From Methylosinus sporium (lineage in GTDB: Bacteria; Pseudomonadota; Alphaproteobacteria; Rhizobiales; Beijerinckiaceae), in contig NZ_PUIV01000010.1 in NCBI RefSeq assembly GCF_003113265.1, positions 37,220-101,219 of the forward strand: DNA of 64,000 bases, written 5' to 3'. Each line of letters opens with the position of its first letter. Position 1 is the first letter of the stretch. Made by a program: the position numbers and the translations under genes. The notes below the pieces were generated by a model. That model saw only the letters and a program-made list of their open reading frames with translations, searched no databases and was not told where the DNA came from. Shown here piece by piece: positions 36,274 to 45,659 of this stretch.

Positions 36274-37209
36274 TCAGGACGCCGCCAGCTCAATTATACC
36301 GCTCATGACTGGAACGCAGGAGCCCCCGACGAAAGTCTCGATCACGCGCCCCTGCGCCTTCACGGCCACGACATCGAGCAGGCTGCGCCGCCCCATTTCG
36401 AATGCCTGGCCGATGCGCATGGACAACCGCACATCGGATTCTTTCCCGAGCTCGGCCGAGAGGGCCGCCAGAGCGACGGCCGCGCTGCCGGTCGCCGGAT
36501 CCTCGATGATCCCGTGCAGCGGGGCGAACATTCTGGACCTTATGTCCGTCTCGCCGCCGGGCGTCCGCACATAGAGATAGACGCCCGCCGCGCGCTCGCG
36601 CGGCAGATGCTCGGCGAAGGCCGATTCGCGCGGCCTCGCCGCCGCGAGCGCTTCGAGGTTCGCGAGCTCCGCGAAGAGAAAGGGCGCGCCGCAGCCGGCG
36701 ATGAGCGGCGCGTGTCGCGTCGTCGCAATGTCGACGCTCCTGATCGAGCAGGCGTCCGCCAGCACGCCGACCGCAACGGCGTCGCCGACGGTCAGAGGCT
36801 GCGGCGACCGTAGCCGCGCGCCGACAGGCCGACCGCCTGTCTCGAGCAAGTCGATTTCGACCAAGCCGGCGATTTCCTCGAAGCGCATCGCCGCAGGAAA
36901 AGCCGCCCCGGCCGCGAGGCGCTCTCGCGCGAGCGCGAAGGCCGTTCCGACATTCGGATGGCCGGCGAACGGCATTTCGGCGCGCGGCGTGAAAATGCGT
37001 ATTTGCGCGGTATGATCCGCCGATCGTGGCGGAAGAACGAAGGTCGTCTCGGCGAGATTGAACTCGGCCGCGATCGCCTGCATCTCACGCGTCGACAGTC
37101 CCGCGGCGTCCAGCACGACGGCGAGCGGATTGCCGCCGAAACGGCGATCCGTGAACACGTCGACAGTCACGAACCGCGCCGACGCCTGTTGTGGCTGGTC
37201 CAATGGCAT
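36274..37209 (-). CDS. PhzF-family isomerase/epimerase-like protein
   Basis: The 311-residue protein has the PhzF diaminopimelate-epimerase-like fold: VDVFTDRRFGGNPLAVVLDA at the start, catalytic Glu54 in FNLAETTFV, FAGHPNVGTAFAL, and IEDPATGSAAVALAAL in the second half. Family members catalyse proton transfers on small acids; outside phenazine clusters the substrate is usually unknown. No phenazine genes are present. It is probably monocistronic. Confidence 0.88.
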   Translation of the reverse strand: MPLDQPQQASARFVTVDVFTDRRFGGNPLAVVLDAAGLSTREMQAIAAEFNLAETTFVLPPRSADHTAQIRIFTPRAEMPFAGHPNVGTAFALARERLAAGAAFPAAMRFEEIAGLVEIDLLETGGRPVGARLRSPQPLTVGDAVAVGVLADACSIRSVDIATTRHAPLIAGCGAPFLFAELANLEALAAARPRESAFAEHLPRERAAGVYLYVRTPGGETDIRSRMFAPLHGIIEDPATGSAAVALAALSAELGKESDVRLSMRIGQAFEMGRRSLLDVVAVKAQGRVIETFVGGSCVPVMSGIIELAAS

Positions 37210-37320
37210 GATGCGCCCCTATGACGGAAGGCGGCCGTCCTCGACCCGTCTCACGACGATGACCGCGAGTCCGCTCGAGTTCTACTCGACCAGCGCCGAT
37301 GGCGCGAGCCGATTCCCCCC

Positions 37321-39213
37321 TCAGAACTCCGCCCACTCTTCCTCTTGCGGCGCCTCCTTGCGCACAGCGGAGCCGGAACGCGCGGTCGCGACGCGTCTCA
37401 GCATGGGCCTCGACGGCGCGCGCGTCTCGATCTCGCCGATCTTGAAGCGCGCGACGAGCTGCACCAGCTCGGCGCTGTCCTCGGCCAGCGAACGGCTCGC
37501 CGCATTGGTCTCCTCGGACATTGCGGCGTTCTTCTGCGTGACCTGATCGATCTCCTGCACCGCCGTATTCACCTCGCGCAGGCCGGTCGATTGCGCCGCG
37601 GCGCTCGAGGCGATGGCGGTGACGACGACATCGATGCGATTGACCTGCTCGACGATGCGATGGAGCGAGGCGCCCGTCTCGGCGACCAGCGTTACGCCAT
37701 CCTGCACGCGCGCATTGGAGACGGCGATCAGATCCTTGATCTCCTTGGCGGCCTCGGCCGAGCGCTGGGCCAGCGAGCGCACCTCCGTCGCCACCACGGC
37801 GAAACCGCGGCCGGCTTCGCCCGCGCGCGCCGCCTCGACGCCGGCGTTGAGCGCGAGAAGATTGGTCTGAAAAGCGATCTCGTCGATGACGCCGATGATC
37901 TGGCCGATCTGCTCGGAGGACTTCTCTATGCCGCCCATCGCGTCGATCGCCTCGCCGACGATCTTCTCGCCCTTGACGGCGTCGGTCTTGGCGTCGCCGA
38001 CGATCTCGCGCGCTTCGACTGCGCTCTCGGCCGCCTTGCGCACCGTATCGGTGATCTGGCCGACGGCCGCGGCCGTCTGCGCCAATGTCGCCGCCTGCTG
38101 CTCATTGCGCTGCGAGAGATCCTCGGAGGCGCGGGCGATCTCGCGCGTGCTGGAGCCGATCGCGCCGCTCGTCGCCACAATGCCGCGCAGCGTGTGCTGC
38201 ATACGCTCCACGGCGGCGTTGAACTGCGCGCGGAGCTTCTCGTAATCCTTGATGAACTCCTTCTCGAGGCGGACCTCGAGGTCGCCCTCGGCGAGCCGCT
38301 CCATGGCGGCCGTATATTCGGCGAAAAAGAAGTCGCGATTCTCTATATACCATTTGGCGCCGGCGGCTTTTTCTTCCAGCTTGGCGGCGGCGGCGGCGTT
38401 CTGCTCGGCGGCGCGCGTCTCGGCGAGGCGCACCTCCTCGAGCTTGTCGTGAACCACGGCGATGGCGTCGCGCAGCCGGCCGATCTCATCGTCGCGCCCG
38501 GCGAAGGGCGGCTGTCCGAGCTTGTCGCCGCGCGCGAGCTTGGCGGCGTAATCGGAAAGCGCCACGATCGGCTTCACCACGCGCCGATGCGCCAGAAGCG
38601 CGGCGCCGGCGAGCGCGGCGATGATGGCGAAGGTCGCCGCGAGGCTCGCGAGATCATAACGCCCGACCAGCGAGATCGCGCTACTCTCCATCGACGCCGC
38701 AAAGCCGTTCGCCTCGTCGACCTGCCGCTCGACGAGCGCGCGATGCGCCGAAAAGCGCTCGTCGAGACGCGCCAGCGACGCGCTGACCGCGGCGCTGTCG
38801 CCACGCTCGACCGCGGGAAGGAAAACGTCGATCTCGCGCCAGAAGGCGTCCGCCTCCCTGGCGGCGGGTCCATTGGCGAGCGCGACGAGGCTCGCGGGCA
38901 GAAGCGTCGATTTGGACCAGAAGCCGCGACGCTCGTCGAATTTCTCGCGCAGCGTCCGAAGCCGCGATTTCGCCTCGGCCGCATCCAGCTTGAAGGAGGC
39001 GGCGAGCTCCGCGTCGAGATAGGCTTCCACGAGGAAGAGCGGAGGCGGCAGGAGATCGGCGTTGAAATCCTTGCCCGCGCCGATTTTCTGATAGGCGCTT
39101 CCGCCGATGCGCAGCTCGTCGAGAATGTAGCGCCCGGCGCCGGCCGTCGCGAGGAAAGCGAGAAAAGCGACGGCGGCGAGCAGGCTCGCGGCGCGGGAAA
39201 TGGACAGGCGCAT
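37321..39213 (-). CDS. Membrane methyl-accepting chemotaxis protein
   Basis: This is 630 residues. TM1 is at ~9-28, a periplasmic helical sensor at ~30-185, TM2 at ~190-210 and HAMP at ~210-262. A second linker/HAMP-like region lies near 310-340, and the MCP signalling domain is at ~350-600 with the conserved tip [20 protein letters not shown]. The C-terminal EEEWAEF resembles the CheR/CheB tether and is similar to the end of the globin-coupled receptor at 938-2545. The ligand is unknown. No che genes are adjacent. Confidence 0.93.
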   Translation of the reverse strand: MRLSISRAASLLAAVAFLAFLATAGAGRYILDELRIGGSAYQKIGAGKDFNADLLPPPLFLVEAYLDAELAASFKLDAAEAKSRLRTLREKFDERRGFWSKSTLLPASLVALANGPAAREADAFWREIDVFLPAVERGDSAAVSASLARLDERFSAHRALVERQVDEANGFAASMESSAISLVGRYDLASLAATFAIIAALAGAALLAHRRVVKPIVALSDYAAKLARGDKLGQPPFAGRDDEIGRLRDAIAVVHDKLEEVRLAETRAAEQNAAAAAKLEEKAAGAKWYIENRDFFFAEYTAAMERLAEGDLEVRLEKEFIKDYEKLRAQFNAAVERMQHTLRGIVATSGAIGSSTREIARASEDLSQRNEQQAATLAQTAAAVGQITDTVRKAAESAVEAREIVGDAKTDAVKGEKIVGEAIDAMGGIEKSSEQIGQIIGVIDEIAFQTNLLALNAGVEAARAGEAGRGFAVVATEVRSLAQRSAEAAKEIKDLIAVSNARVQDGVTLVAETGASLHRIVEQVNRIDVVVTAIASSAAAQSTGLREVNTAVQEIDQVTQKNAAMSEETNAASRSLAEDSAELVQLVARFKIGEIETRAPSRPMLRRVATARSGSAVRKEAPQEEEWAEF

Positions 39214-39454
39214 CGACAGTGCCTCCGAATGGAATGGCCGCTCGGAAACGATCTTAGTCCTGGCGGCGAAGATGTGATGGGAAAGAGCGGGCGTCGGCCC
39301 GCGGAGAATCTCCGCGGCCGCAGACAGCCGGATCGGCGCCGGAATGAAGGAGCGGCGTCATGCCTTCGCGCACATGCCGCCACATGCGCCCGATCCTCCA
39401 TGCGACAAAATTACGCGGGATCGATTAAGAAATCATGCGCACCGCTCGGCGGCG

Positions 39455-39790
39455 TCATTTACGCTGGATCGACGCAATATAGCCGAGCAGCGCCTCTATT
39501 TGCGCCGGCGAGAATTCGAAGCGCGGCATGTCCAGCCCGCCATGGCCGACGACAATGCCTTCGGCCAATGCCTCCTCGAGATTTTCGAGCGGATATTTCT
39601 TGGTCAGCGTGCGGAAGGGCGGCGAGGCCGGATTCGGGCTTTTTCCCTGCGCCCCAGTCGCATGACAGCGGCTGCAATTGGCCTTGGCGATGGCGCGGCC
39701 GCGCTCGATCTGCCTATCCTGCGGCTTATCCAGCGCGAAAGCCGCGCTCGCCGCGAGGACGCCGGCGCTGGCTGCCAGAATGAAACGCAT
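39455..39790 (-). CDS. Small exported class I cytochrome c
   Basis: This is 111 residues. The signal peptide is FILAASAGVLAASAAFA. The haem motif Cys39-x-x-Cys42-His43 (ANCSRCHATG) lies near the N-terminus of the mature protein, and a candidate distal Met is in LDMPRFEFSP. It is a periplasmic electron carrier. It lies 36 bases downstream of the aminotransferase gene on the same strand, but no functional link is evident. Confidence 0.88.
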   Translation of the reverse strand: MRFILAASAGVLAASAAFALDKPQDRQIERGRAIAKANCSRCHATGAQGKSPNPASPPFRTLTKKYPLENLEEALAEGIVVGHGGLDMPRFEFSPAQIEALLGYIASIQRK

Positions 39791-39826
39791 GGCGTCCTCC
39801 TCCCCTCGCTGCGGCGGTCGCGCGCG

Positions 39827-41044
39827 TCAGCCGCGCGCCTGCAGCGGCACGACATTGTGCAAGGTCGTCTCCGCGCCCTCGAAGAAGCGGCGCAGATTGC
39901 GCGCCGCCTGGCGAATGCGCTGCTCATTCTCGACCAGAGCGAGCCGCAAATAGCCCTCGCCATGCTCGCCGAAGCCGACTCCCGGCGCGACGGCGACATC
40001 CGCCTTCTCGATGAGGAGCTTGGAAAATTCGAGGCTGGTCATGCCGGAAAAGCGCTCCGGAATCGGCGCCCAGACGAACATCGACGCGGAAGGCGCCGGG
40101 ATCGTCCAGCCGGCCTGCGCGAAGCTCTCCACCATCACGTCGCGGCGCTTCTTGTAGATAGCGCGCATTTCCCTGATGCAATCGTCCGGCCCGTTGAGCG
40201 CCGCGGTCGCCGCGACCTGAATGGGCGTGAAGGCGCCATAGTCGAGATAGCTCTTCACCCGCGCCAGCGCGGCGCATAAACGCTCATTGCCGACGGCGAA
40301 GCCGATGCGCCAGCCGGCCATTGAGAAGGTCTTCGACAAAGAGGAGAACTCGACCGCAATGTCCATTGCGCCATTGACCTGAAGGATCGACGGCGGCGGA
40401 TTGTCGTCGAAATAGACCTCGGCATAGGCGATGTCGGAGAGCACGAATATGTCGTGCCGCTTCGCGAAGGCGACGAGGTCCTTGTAGAAATCGAGCGAGG
40501 CGACCGTCGCCGTCGGATTGGCGGGGTAGCAGACGACGATGGCGATGGGCTTGGGAATCGAATGCGCGACCGCCTTCTCCAGCGCATGGAAGAGCTGCGG
40601 CGTCGGATCGGCCGGCACGGAGCGAATGACGCCGCCAGCCATCAGAAATCCGAAGGCGTGAATCGGATAGGACGGGTTCGGCGCGAGGATCACATCGCCG
40701 GGCGCGGTGATCGCCTGGGCCATATTGGCGAAGCCTTCCTTGGAGCCGAGCGTCGCCACCACCTGTGTCTCGGGATCGAGCTTCACGCCGAAGCGACGCT
40801 CGTAATAGCCGGCCTGGGCGCGGCGCAGCCCGGCGATGCCCTTGGAGGCCGAATAACGATCGGTGCGCGGACGGCCGGCCGTCTCGACCAGCTTCTCGAT
40901 CACATGGCGCGGCGCGGGCAGATCGGGATTGCCCATGCCGAGATCGATGATGTCGGCGCCGCCGGCGCGCGCCTTGGCCTTGAGCCGATTGACCTGCTCG
41001 AAAACATAAGGGGGAAGCCGCTTGATGCGATAGAAGTCCGACAT
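39827..41044 (-). CDS. alaC: Class I/II PLP aminotransferase, AlaC-like
   Basis: The 405-residue fold type I aminotransferase has PLP lysine Lys238 in SSLSKTFSMAGWRIGF, DLGMGNPDLPAP at the N-terminus, YPANPTATVASLDFY, and a SDIAYAEVYFDD aspartate. It fits the AlaC/alanine (glutamate-pyruvate) branch, which is annotated in alphaproteobacteria as LL-diaminopimelate aminotransferase-like. It most likely transfers amino groups between glutamate and pyruvate; substrate specificity cannot be read from sequence alone. Confidence 0.85.
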   Translation of the reverse strand: MSDFYRIKRLPPYVFEQVNRLKAKARAGGADIIDLGMGNPDLPAPRHVIEKLVETAGRPRTDRYSASKGIAGLRRAQAGYYERRFGVKLDPETQVVATLGSKEGFANMAQAITAPGDVILAPNPSYPIHAFGFLMAGGVIRSVPADPTPQLFHALEKAVAHSIPKPIAIVVCYPANPTATVASLDFYKDLVAFAKRHDIFVLSDIAYAEVYFDDNPPPSILQVNGAMDIAVEFSSLSKTFSMAGWRIGFAVGNERLCAALARVKSYLDYGAFTPIQVAATAALNGPDDCIREMRAIYKKRRDVMVESFAQAGWTIPAPSASMFVWAPIPERFSGMTSLEFSKLLIEKADVAVAPGVGFGEHGEGYLRLALVENEQRIRQAARNLRRFFEGAETTLHNVVPLQARG

Positions 41045-41125
41045 CGCCTATATCCGTTGAAAGCTCCGCCGGCCTCTTCTTCGAGGCGCGACGGACGATT
41101 GTGACGCGAAACCCTTTCGAAAGAG

Positions 41126-41497
41126 CTAGGGCCGTTTCGTCTCGGCGCGCCGTTCTTTCGGCGCGTCGGGAATTTTGACGCGGGCTCCGCGGGCGCGATT
41201 GGCGGCCGCGGCGGCGGCCAGCTCTTTCTCGAGCGAGGCGGCGCGGGCGGCGCTCTTCTTGGCGTCCGTCTTGACGTCCGCCGCCGGCCTCGGCGCGGCG
41301 AAGGGCGTGTAGCCGGTCGCGCCATTGCGCGAGCGCTCGACGAATTCGGCCGGCGCCGGCGCCGAGCGCCGCATTTCCATTCCCTCGAAGAATTTGCCAA
41401 TCGATTGCCCCACCGTCTCCGATCCGGCCTCCTGCGCGCGCGCAGCGACGGCGGCGACGGCGAACAGGGTCAGGCAGATCGCGAAACGCGGAATCAT
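41126..41497 (-). CDS. Small exported hypothetical protein, Ala/Lys-rich
   Basis: This is 123 residues from ATG 41497, with GGAG 6 bases upstream. Its signal peptide (FAICLTLFAVAAVAARA) is followed by a short conserved-looking stretch (ETVGQSIGKFFEGMEMRRS) and a low-complexity Ala/Lys/Arg C-terminal helix. I do not recognise a family. It is periplasmic if exported. An upstream in-frame ATG at 41527 would mask the signal peptide and is less likely. Confidence 0.65.
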   Translation of the reverse strand: MIPRFAICLTLFAVAAVAARAQEAGSETVGQSIGKFFEGMEMRRSAPAPAEFVERSRNGATGYTPFAAPRPAADVKTDAKKSAARAASLEKELAAAAAANRARGARVKIPDAPKERRAETKRP

Positions 41498-41701
41498 CGG
41501 CTTCTCCGGACAGCTGGCTTTCGTCATAGAGCGACAATACGGCTTTGATAAGGGGGCGCGCCCTTCCGCGACGCATCGCCGCGCTTAAGTATTGGAGGAA
41601 GCGCTTTTCTCCGCGCGAGACGGTTTCCGAACCTTCACGGGATATGCTCTAAGGAAGCGACGAGGCCGGCGGCCGGGGAGCCGCCGAGGACAGGACAGCC
41701 G

Positions 41702-43948
41702 ATGACCGCACAAAGACGTTCGCCAGCCGGAGCCAAACGGCGGCCGCCGCTCCATGCCGTGGAGCCCAAAGGCGCCGCCGCCCTGAGCCCCGCCCAAGCC
41801 GCTCCTCGTGTCGCTCCTCAGGCCGCGCCCGTCGGGGCACCGAAGGGGCGCGCCGAGGCCGGCGAGCGAACGCCGACGCTCGCGCCCAAAAGCAAGGGCG
41901 CCGCGAAAGGCGCCGGCGCGGCAAAAAAAAAGGTCGCGAGCCCGGTCGTCGACACGCGGACCAAACCCGCGCCGCAGAAAAACTCCAAAAAACCCGCCCC
42001 GCCGAAAGCGGCGGATCGTCGCGAGGCGCTCGACGCCGCAGCCGCCCTGCTGGCGAACGCCGCAGAGGAGTTATCCGCCGATCAGCGCCGGCTGCTCATC
42101 GACCGGCTCGCGCCCCACGCCCCGGAGCCGGGGCCGGCCCCCCGCAAGCGGTCGCCGGCCCCGGCGCCGGCCGCGCCCAATGCGCATGACTTCGAGATTT
42201 TCGCGGAAAATCTGGCGCGGCTCGTCGATCAGGGCCGCAAGGCGCTGGCCGCTGCCATAGGCGGCATGGAGCCCGGCGATACGCGCAGCGAACTCGCCAG
42301 CAATGTCGCCGATGCGGTGAAGACGCTCGGCGTCGTCGCCGAACGCTGGATGGCGAAGCCCGAGCAGGCGGTCGCCGCTCAGGCGACGCTCGTCTCCGGC
42401 CTCACCGATATCTGGAGTCAGACGCTGCGCCGTTTCTCCGGCGAGGACACGCCGCCGATCGTGCCGCCCGACCCCAATGACAAGCGCTTCTCCGCGCCGG
42501 AATGGAACGACAATCCCTTCTTCGACTGGCTGCGCCAATCCTATGCGCTGACGACGCGCTGGGCCGGCGAGACGGTGGAGCGCACCGAAGGGCTCGACCC
42601 GCAGGTGAAGGCGAAGGCCGGCTTCTACACACGGCTCGTCGCCAGCGCGCTGTCGCCCTCCAATTTCGTCGCCACCAATCCCGAGCTGCTGCGCGCCACG
42701 CTCGACGCGCGCGGCGAAAATCTCGTGCGCGGGATGAAGATGCTGACCGAGGATCTCTCCGCCGGCCATGGCATGTTGAAGCTGCGGCAGAGCGACGAGA
42801 GCAAATTCGAGCTCGGCGTCGATATGGCGACGACGCCCGGCAAGGTGGTGTATCGCACGCCGGTGATGGAGCTCATCCAATATGCGCCGTCGACAGAGAC
42901 GGTCTATGAGCGCCCGCTGCTGATCGTGCCGCCCTGGATCAATAAATTCTACGTGCTCGATCTCAATCGCGAGAAGAGCTTCGTGCGCTGGGCGACGGCG
43001 CAGGGCCTCACCGTCTTCGTCATCTCCTGGGTCAATCCCGACGAGAGCCAGGCGGAGAAGGGTTTCGACGCTTACATGAAAGAAGGCGTGCTCGCCGCGC
43101 TGGACGCGGTGCAGCAAGCGACGGGCGCAAAACATGTGGCGGCGGCCGGCTATTGCGTCGGCGGCACGATGCTCGCCGCGACGCTCGCCTATCTGGCCGA
43201 GAAGGGCGACGATCGCATCGACAGCGTGACCTTTCTGGCGACGCAGGTGGATTTCACCGACGCCGGCGACATGCAGGTGTTCATCGACGAGGCGCGCCTC
43301 GCCGCGCTCGACGAGGCCATGTCGCGCACCGGCTATCTCGAAGGCGTCAAAATGGCGACGACCTTCAATCTTCTGCGTCCGAACGAATTGTTCTGGACCT
43401 ATTTCGTCAACAACTACATGAAGGGCGTCGAGCCGGCGGCTTTCGATCTCCTCACCTGGAACTCGGACTGCACGCGCATCCCGCGCGCGAACCATCTCTT
43501 CTATCTGCGCTATTGCTACATTGAGAATGCGCTGTCGCAGGGCCGCATGGTCATCGACGGCGTCACGCTCAATCTCCGCAAGGTGAAGATTCCGATCTAT
43601 GAGCTGGCGGCGAAGGAAGACCATATCGCGCCGGCGCGCTCCGTCTTCACCGGCGCGAAATATTTCGGCGGCGAGGTGCGCTATGTGCTCGCCGGCGCCG
43701 GCCATATAGCGGGCGTCGTCAATCCGCCGGCCAAGAACAAATATCAATATTGGACCGGCGGCCCGCCCGTGGGCGTCTATGAGGATTGGGCGAAGACCGC
43801 CCATGAAAACAAGGGCTCTTGGTGGGGCGACTGGCTCGCCTGGATCACCGCGCAAGCGCCGCAGCGCGTGCCCGCGCGCATCCCCGGCGACGGGAAGCTG
43901 AAGCCGCTGTGCGACGCGCCGGGGGAATATGTGCGGGTGCGGGCGTGA
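41702..43948 (+). CDS. phaC: Class I poly(3-hydroxybutyrate) synthase with long basic N-terminal extension
   Basis: This is 748 residues, versus about 590-600 for class I PhaC. The excess is the first ~150 residues, an Ala/Pro/Lys-rich low-complexity tail (KSKGAAKGAGAAKKKVASPV, then KNSKKPAPPKAADRREALDA) resembling histone-H1/PhaF-like tails. The synthase proper begins near residue 160. The lipase-like box GYCVGG contains catalytic Cys485; the Asp lies in LAAKEDHIAPARSV and the His in AGAGHIAGV. It polymerises 3-hydroxyacyl-CoA on granules. The tail could bind DNA or granule proteins. A second synthase lies at 57568-59364. Confidence 0.92.
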   Translation: MTAQRRSPAGAKRRPPLHAVEPKGAAALSPAQAAPRVAPQAAPVGAPKGRAEAGERTPTLAPKSKGAAKGAGAAKKKVASPVVDTRTKPAPQKNSKKPAPPKAADRREALDAAAALLANAAEELSADQRRLLIDRLAPHAPEPGPAPRKRSPAPAPAAPNAHDFEIFAENLARLVDQGRKALAAAIGGMEPGDTRSELASNVADAVKTLGVVAERWMAKPEQAVAAQATLVSGLTDIWSQTLRRFSGEDTPPIVPPDPNDKRFSAPEWNDNPFFDWLRQSYALTTRWAGETVERTEGLDPQVKAKAGFYTRLVASALSPSNFVATNPELLRATLDARGENLVRGMKMLTEDLSAGHGMLKLRQSDESKFELGVDMATTPGKVVYRTPVMELIQYAPSTETVYERPLLIVPPWINKFYVLDLNREKSFVRWATAQGLTVFVISWVNPDESQAEKGFDAYMKEGVLAALDAVQQATGAKHVAAAGYCVGGTMLAATLAYLAEKGDDRIDSVTFLATQVDFTDAGDMQVFIDEARLAALDEAMSRTGYLEGVKMATTFNLLRPNELFWTYFVNNYMKGVEPAAFDLLTWNSDCTRIPRANHLFYLRYCYIENALSQGRMVIDGVTLNLRKVKIPIYELAAKEDHIAPARSVFTGAKYFGGEVRYVLAGAGHIAGVVNPPAKNKYQYWTGGPPVGVYEDWAKTAHENKGSWWGDWLAWITAQAPQRVPARIPGDGKLKPLCDAPGEYVRVRA

Positions 43949-44156
43949 GGCGAAAGCGTCGCTTTTCGTCGCGCTGAGCCACGCCTGCGCTCGGGCCTTT
44001 TTTCGCCGAAATATCCGGTGCGCGCCGCCCGCTCGTCCCGGGGCGGGAGCCTTTCCTTTCGCGCGGCACAAAACTTCCTAACCCAGGGAGGAAATTCGCC
44101 ACCGCCTCGCTGCGACGCAACAATCGCGTCAAAACGAGACACAACCCGGGTATGAA

Positions 44157-45254
44157 ATGGCTGCTGTCGTCGAGAAAAACGCCCACCTCGTCGCAATCCA
44201 ATGGCTGCGCGCCATAGCGGCCGCGATGGTCGTTCTGCATCACGCCGGCTATTACGCAAATTCGGTCCGGGAACAATACGGCGCCGCTCACGCCGATTTT
44301 CTCGGCGTCTCCTTCTGGTGGTTCGGCATCCATATTTTTTTCGTCGTGTCCGGCTTCATCATGATCTACACGACGCGCGATTTCGGTTCGCCGGGCGCGT
44401 GGCGCAAGTTTCTCTGGCGTCGGCTGCTGCGCATCGCGCCGCTCTACTGGATCGTCACGACGGTCGCCGTCGTTCTGCTTCTCATCTTTCCGCATTCGCT
44501 CGACATAACCAGCGATCGCCTGGCCTATGTGCTGAAATCCTACGCCTTCATCCCCGTGCTGCGCTCGGAAGGCGATCTGCGCCCGATCGTCGGCCAGGGA
44601 TGGACGCTCGACACCGAAATGTTCTTCTACGCCGCCTTCGCGCTCGCGACCGTCCTGCCGCGCCGCCTCGGCGTGCTCGCGCTTTCGGGGAGCTTCTGCC
44701 TGCTGGTCGCGCTCGGCCGCAATCTCACTTCGGCCTCGCCGATCCTCTTCACCTGGACCGACGGCCTGCTGCTGGAATTTCTGTTCGGCGTCTATCTCGG
44801 CCTCGCCTTCGAGCATGGCCTGCGCATTTCCAACGTCATGCGTCTGGCCGCCATCACGCTCGGCCTGGGGCTGCTCGCGCTCGAAATGAAAGGACCGACT
44901 TTCCTGACCTCGGGAATTCCCGCGGCGCTGATCGTCGGCGGCGCGACGCTCGGCCCCGCTCTGCGAGAGACTTCCGCGACGCGGTGGCTCACCTATTTGG
45001 GCGACGCCTCCTACAGCCTCTATCTCACGCATACTTTCATCGTTCGCCCGCTGCGCAACCTCTGGGTCGTGGCGATCGGCGATCGGGCGCCGGCGGATTT
45101 CCTGATTCTCGCCGCCTTGTTCGCCTCGATCGTTTTCGCAGTCGCGGTTTATCGCTTCGTCGAAAAGCCGATCACGACCTATCTGCATCGCCGTTTCGCC
45201 GCGCGGGCTAAGCCGCCGCGCGAATCTTCGGCGATTGCGCTGGCGTTGAAATGA
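44157..45254 (+). CDS. Acyltransferase-3 family integral membrane protein
   Basis: The 365-residue protein has about ten hydrophobic spans. It starts with the diagnostic LVAIQWLRAIAAAMVVLHHA (catalytic-type His in VVLHHAG), and has FFVVSGFIMIYTT and a FLWRRLLRIAPLYW loop. Family members O-acylate sugars of lipopolysaccharide, exopolysaccharide or Nod factors at the membrane. The neighbours give no clue to substrate. The C-terminus is a short basic tail after the last span. Confidence 0.88.
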   Translation: MAAVVEKNAHLVAIQWLRAIAAAMVVLHHAGYYANSVREQYGAAHADFLGVSFWWFGIHIFFVVSGFIMIYTTRDFGSPGAWRKFLWRRLLRIAPLYWIVTTVAVVLLLIFPHSLDITSDRLAYVLKSYAFIPVLRSEGDLRPIVGQGWTLDTEMFFYAAFALATVLPRRLGVLALSGSFCLLVALGRNLTSASPILFTWTDGLLLEFLFGVYLGLAFEHGLRISNVMRLAAITLGLGLLALEMKGPTFLTSGIPAALIVGGATLGPALRETSATRWLTYLGDASYSLYLTHTFIVRPLRNLWVVAIGDRAPADFLILAALFASIVFAVAVYRFVEKPITTYLHRRFAARAKPPRESSAIALALK

Positions 45255-45388
45255 GCGGCCGGCCGAGGCGCGCGGCCGGCCTGCGCCTGGAGAACCACCC
45301 GCGTCACTGCGCCCCTCCCCCTACCCAAACCGCCCCGGCTCCAATATAGCTTCGCGCAGCCAACCGACCGCTCGAGGGACTTCCCGCC

Positions 45389-45649
45389 ATGTCGCACGAC
45401 ACCACACCGCATTTCCACAATCAGCCGGGCGTCGCCAAGATCAAGGTCGGCTCCAAGGAATTCATGTGCATTGGCGCGCTGCCGCCCTTCGACCACCCGC
45501 ATGTCTTCATCGACATGGGCGCGGCGGACGAGGCGGTCTGCCCCTATTGCTCGACGCATTATGTGTTCGACGCCGCCCTCGGCCATGGCGCGGCCGATCC
45601 GGCCGAATGCGTCTATCACTCCGAAACCGTCCTCGACCCGACCGCCTGA
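45389..45649 (+). CDS. zf-CHCC zinc-finger protein (NDUFS6-like)
   Basis: This is 86 residues with candidate zinc ligands Cys27, a His of the DHPH segment, and the CPYC pair Cys51/Cys54. The sequence KVGSKEFMCIG, DHPHVFIDMG, CPYCSTHYVF is typical of the zf-CHCC family, related to the mitochondrial complex I subunit NDUFS6 and common in alphaproteobacteria. Its role is probably in complex I or respiratory assembly. The following monooxygenase gene starts 10 bases after its stop, so they may be cotranscribed. Confidence 0.85.
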   Translation: MSHDTTPHFHNQPGVAKIKVGSKEFMCIGALPPFDHPHVFIDMGAADEAVCPYCSTHYVFDAALGHGAADPAECVYHSETVLDPTA

Positions 45650-45659
45650 CGCCGCGCGA

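Noticed and set aside
37345..39783. 812-codon open frame antisense to the membrane chemoreceptor and past its start
   Set aside because: Low-complexity Arg/Gly/Leu-rich translation; the minus-strand MCP and cytochrome c explain the DNA.
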